Origin: Dehalococcoidales bacterium
Lineage (GTDB): Bacteria; Chloroflexota; Dehalococcoidia; Dehalococcoidales; UBA5760
Length of the DNA: 23,457 nucleotides
NCBI GenBank assembly: GCA_018399795.1
Contig: JAGYOC010000010.1
Location: 1 to 23,457 of the forward strand
Direction: 5' to 3'
Shown here: one piece after another, positions 22,973-23,457 of the stretch
How positions within the stretch are numbered: position 1 is the first letter of the stretch
Layout: the number at the start of each line of letters is the position of its first letter
The notes under the pieces: generated by a model
Database searches by the model: none
Told to the model about the DNA's origin: nothing
The model's input: only the letters and a program-made list of their open reading frames with translations
Made by a program: the position numbers and the translations under genes

Positions 22973-23457
22973 ATGGTCAACGAAGAGCTGGTTTCCAACG
23001 GGCCTCAAAGTAACGGCTACACCGCCGAGGACATTCAGGTCCTGGGTGGTCGCGAAGCGGTGCGCAAACGGCCCGGGATGTATATTGGCAGCACTGACCA
23101 GCGTGGCCTGCACCATATTGTATATGAGATTGTCTACAACAGCGTCGATGAAGCTATGGCCGGATTTTGCTCCCGAATAACGGTTACCCTGGAACAGGAT
23201 AAATCGGTCGCCGTCGAAGACGACGGCCGCGGCATTCCGGTAGACATCCACCCCGCAACGAAGGTGTCGGCACTGGAGACCGTTATGACTACCCTGCATG
23301 CCGGTGCCAAGTTCGGTGGTAAAATATACCAGGTATCGGGCGGTTTACATGGTGTGGGCGCCTCGGTAGTAAATGCCCTATCATCCTGGCTCAGGGTACA
23401 TATCAAACGGGATGGCCGCCTTTATGAGCAGTACTACTGCGAGGGAGTACCGCAGGG
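22973..23457 (+). CDS. gyrB: DNA gyrase subunit B, N-terminal part, runs off the window
   Basis: ATPase subunit of DNA gyrase; 161 codons are visible of a protein usually about 640 long. GHKL ATPase motifs: [23 protein letters not shown] (ATP/Mg site with the Glu and Asn), [10 protein letters not shown] and [15 protein letters not shown]. The ATG at 22973 is the first in frame after a TGA at 22964-22966; GGAGG at 22956-22960 is 12 bases upstream, rather far. A second ATG at 22963 in another frame gives only 16 codons. In the ATP-site motif the residue before the Asn is Tyr, where most gyrases have Asp. Confidence 0.96.
   Translation, partial: MVNEELVSNGPQSNGYTAEDIQVLGGREAVRKRPGMYIGSTDQRGLHHIVYEIVYNSVDEAMAGFCSRITVTLEQDKSVAVEDDGRGIPVDIHPATKVSALETVMTTLHAGAKFGGKIYQVSGGLHGVGASVVNALSSWLRVHIKRDGRLYEQYYCEGVPQ

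Overview
The window reads as a piece of a bacterial chromosome, most likely from the Chloroflexota and plausibly a Dehalococcoidia-type lineage. This is inference from gene content, moderately high GC, frequent TTG/GTG starts and archaeal-like sugar nucleotide enzymes; no rRNA is present to settle it. Almost everything is housekeeping. I see no CRISPR array, prophage or toxin-antitoxin pair.

Left end (1-2310): a truncated IS3-family insertion sequence (1-413), then a visibly AT-richer stretch. It holds a universal stress protein and, convergent to it, a stand-alone Cas4-like iron-sulfur nuclease. The stretch ends at a selenocysteine tRNA (selC, 2212-2307, minus, anticodon UCA, encoded CCA). 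The selC gene implies that the organism decodes UGA as selenocysteine, although no selenoprotein is recognisable here. IS element, AT-rich accessory genes and tRNA together look like a small acquired patch.

2373-3976: a padR regulator and an MFS transporter form a plus-strand operon with a good promoter and a possible autoregulatory palindrome. Converging on it is a long minus-strand run, 3982-11707: glmM-like mutase, two paralogous nucleotidyltransferase/left-handed beta-helix proteins, glmS, pepA and a UPF0173 metal-dependent hydrolase. The first four make a UDP-GlcNAc pathway (fructose-6-P to GlcN-6-P to GlcN-1-P to UDP-GlcNAc) of archaeal style. One GlmU-like paralogue keeps the acetyltransferase His/Tyr and the other has lost them.

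12059-20576, all minus: in transcription order, a TrmO-endonuclease III-like fusion, nadE, a DegV fatty-acid-binding protein, recA, recX, rny, a YmdB-type phosphodiesterase, a PHP phosphoesterase and a B-box zinc-finger membrane protein. This groups DNA repair (Nth-like, RecA, RecX) with RNA turnover (RNase Y, YmdB, PHP). recA has its own extended -10 promoter.

20700-23457, plus strand: a two-helix potassium channel with an RCK domain, translationally overlapped by argC, then the start of gyrB, which runs off the window. The channel gene and gyrB share an extended -10 element (TATGCTAWAAT).

The most noteworthy points are the selC gene, the TrmO/Nth-like fusion, the divergent GlmU pair, and the Cas4-like protein with extra cysteines. 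I did not find convincing evidence of an entirely new system.
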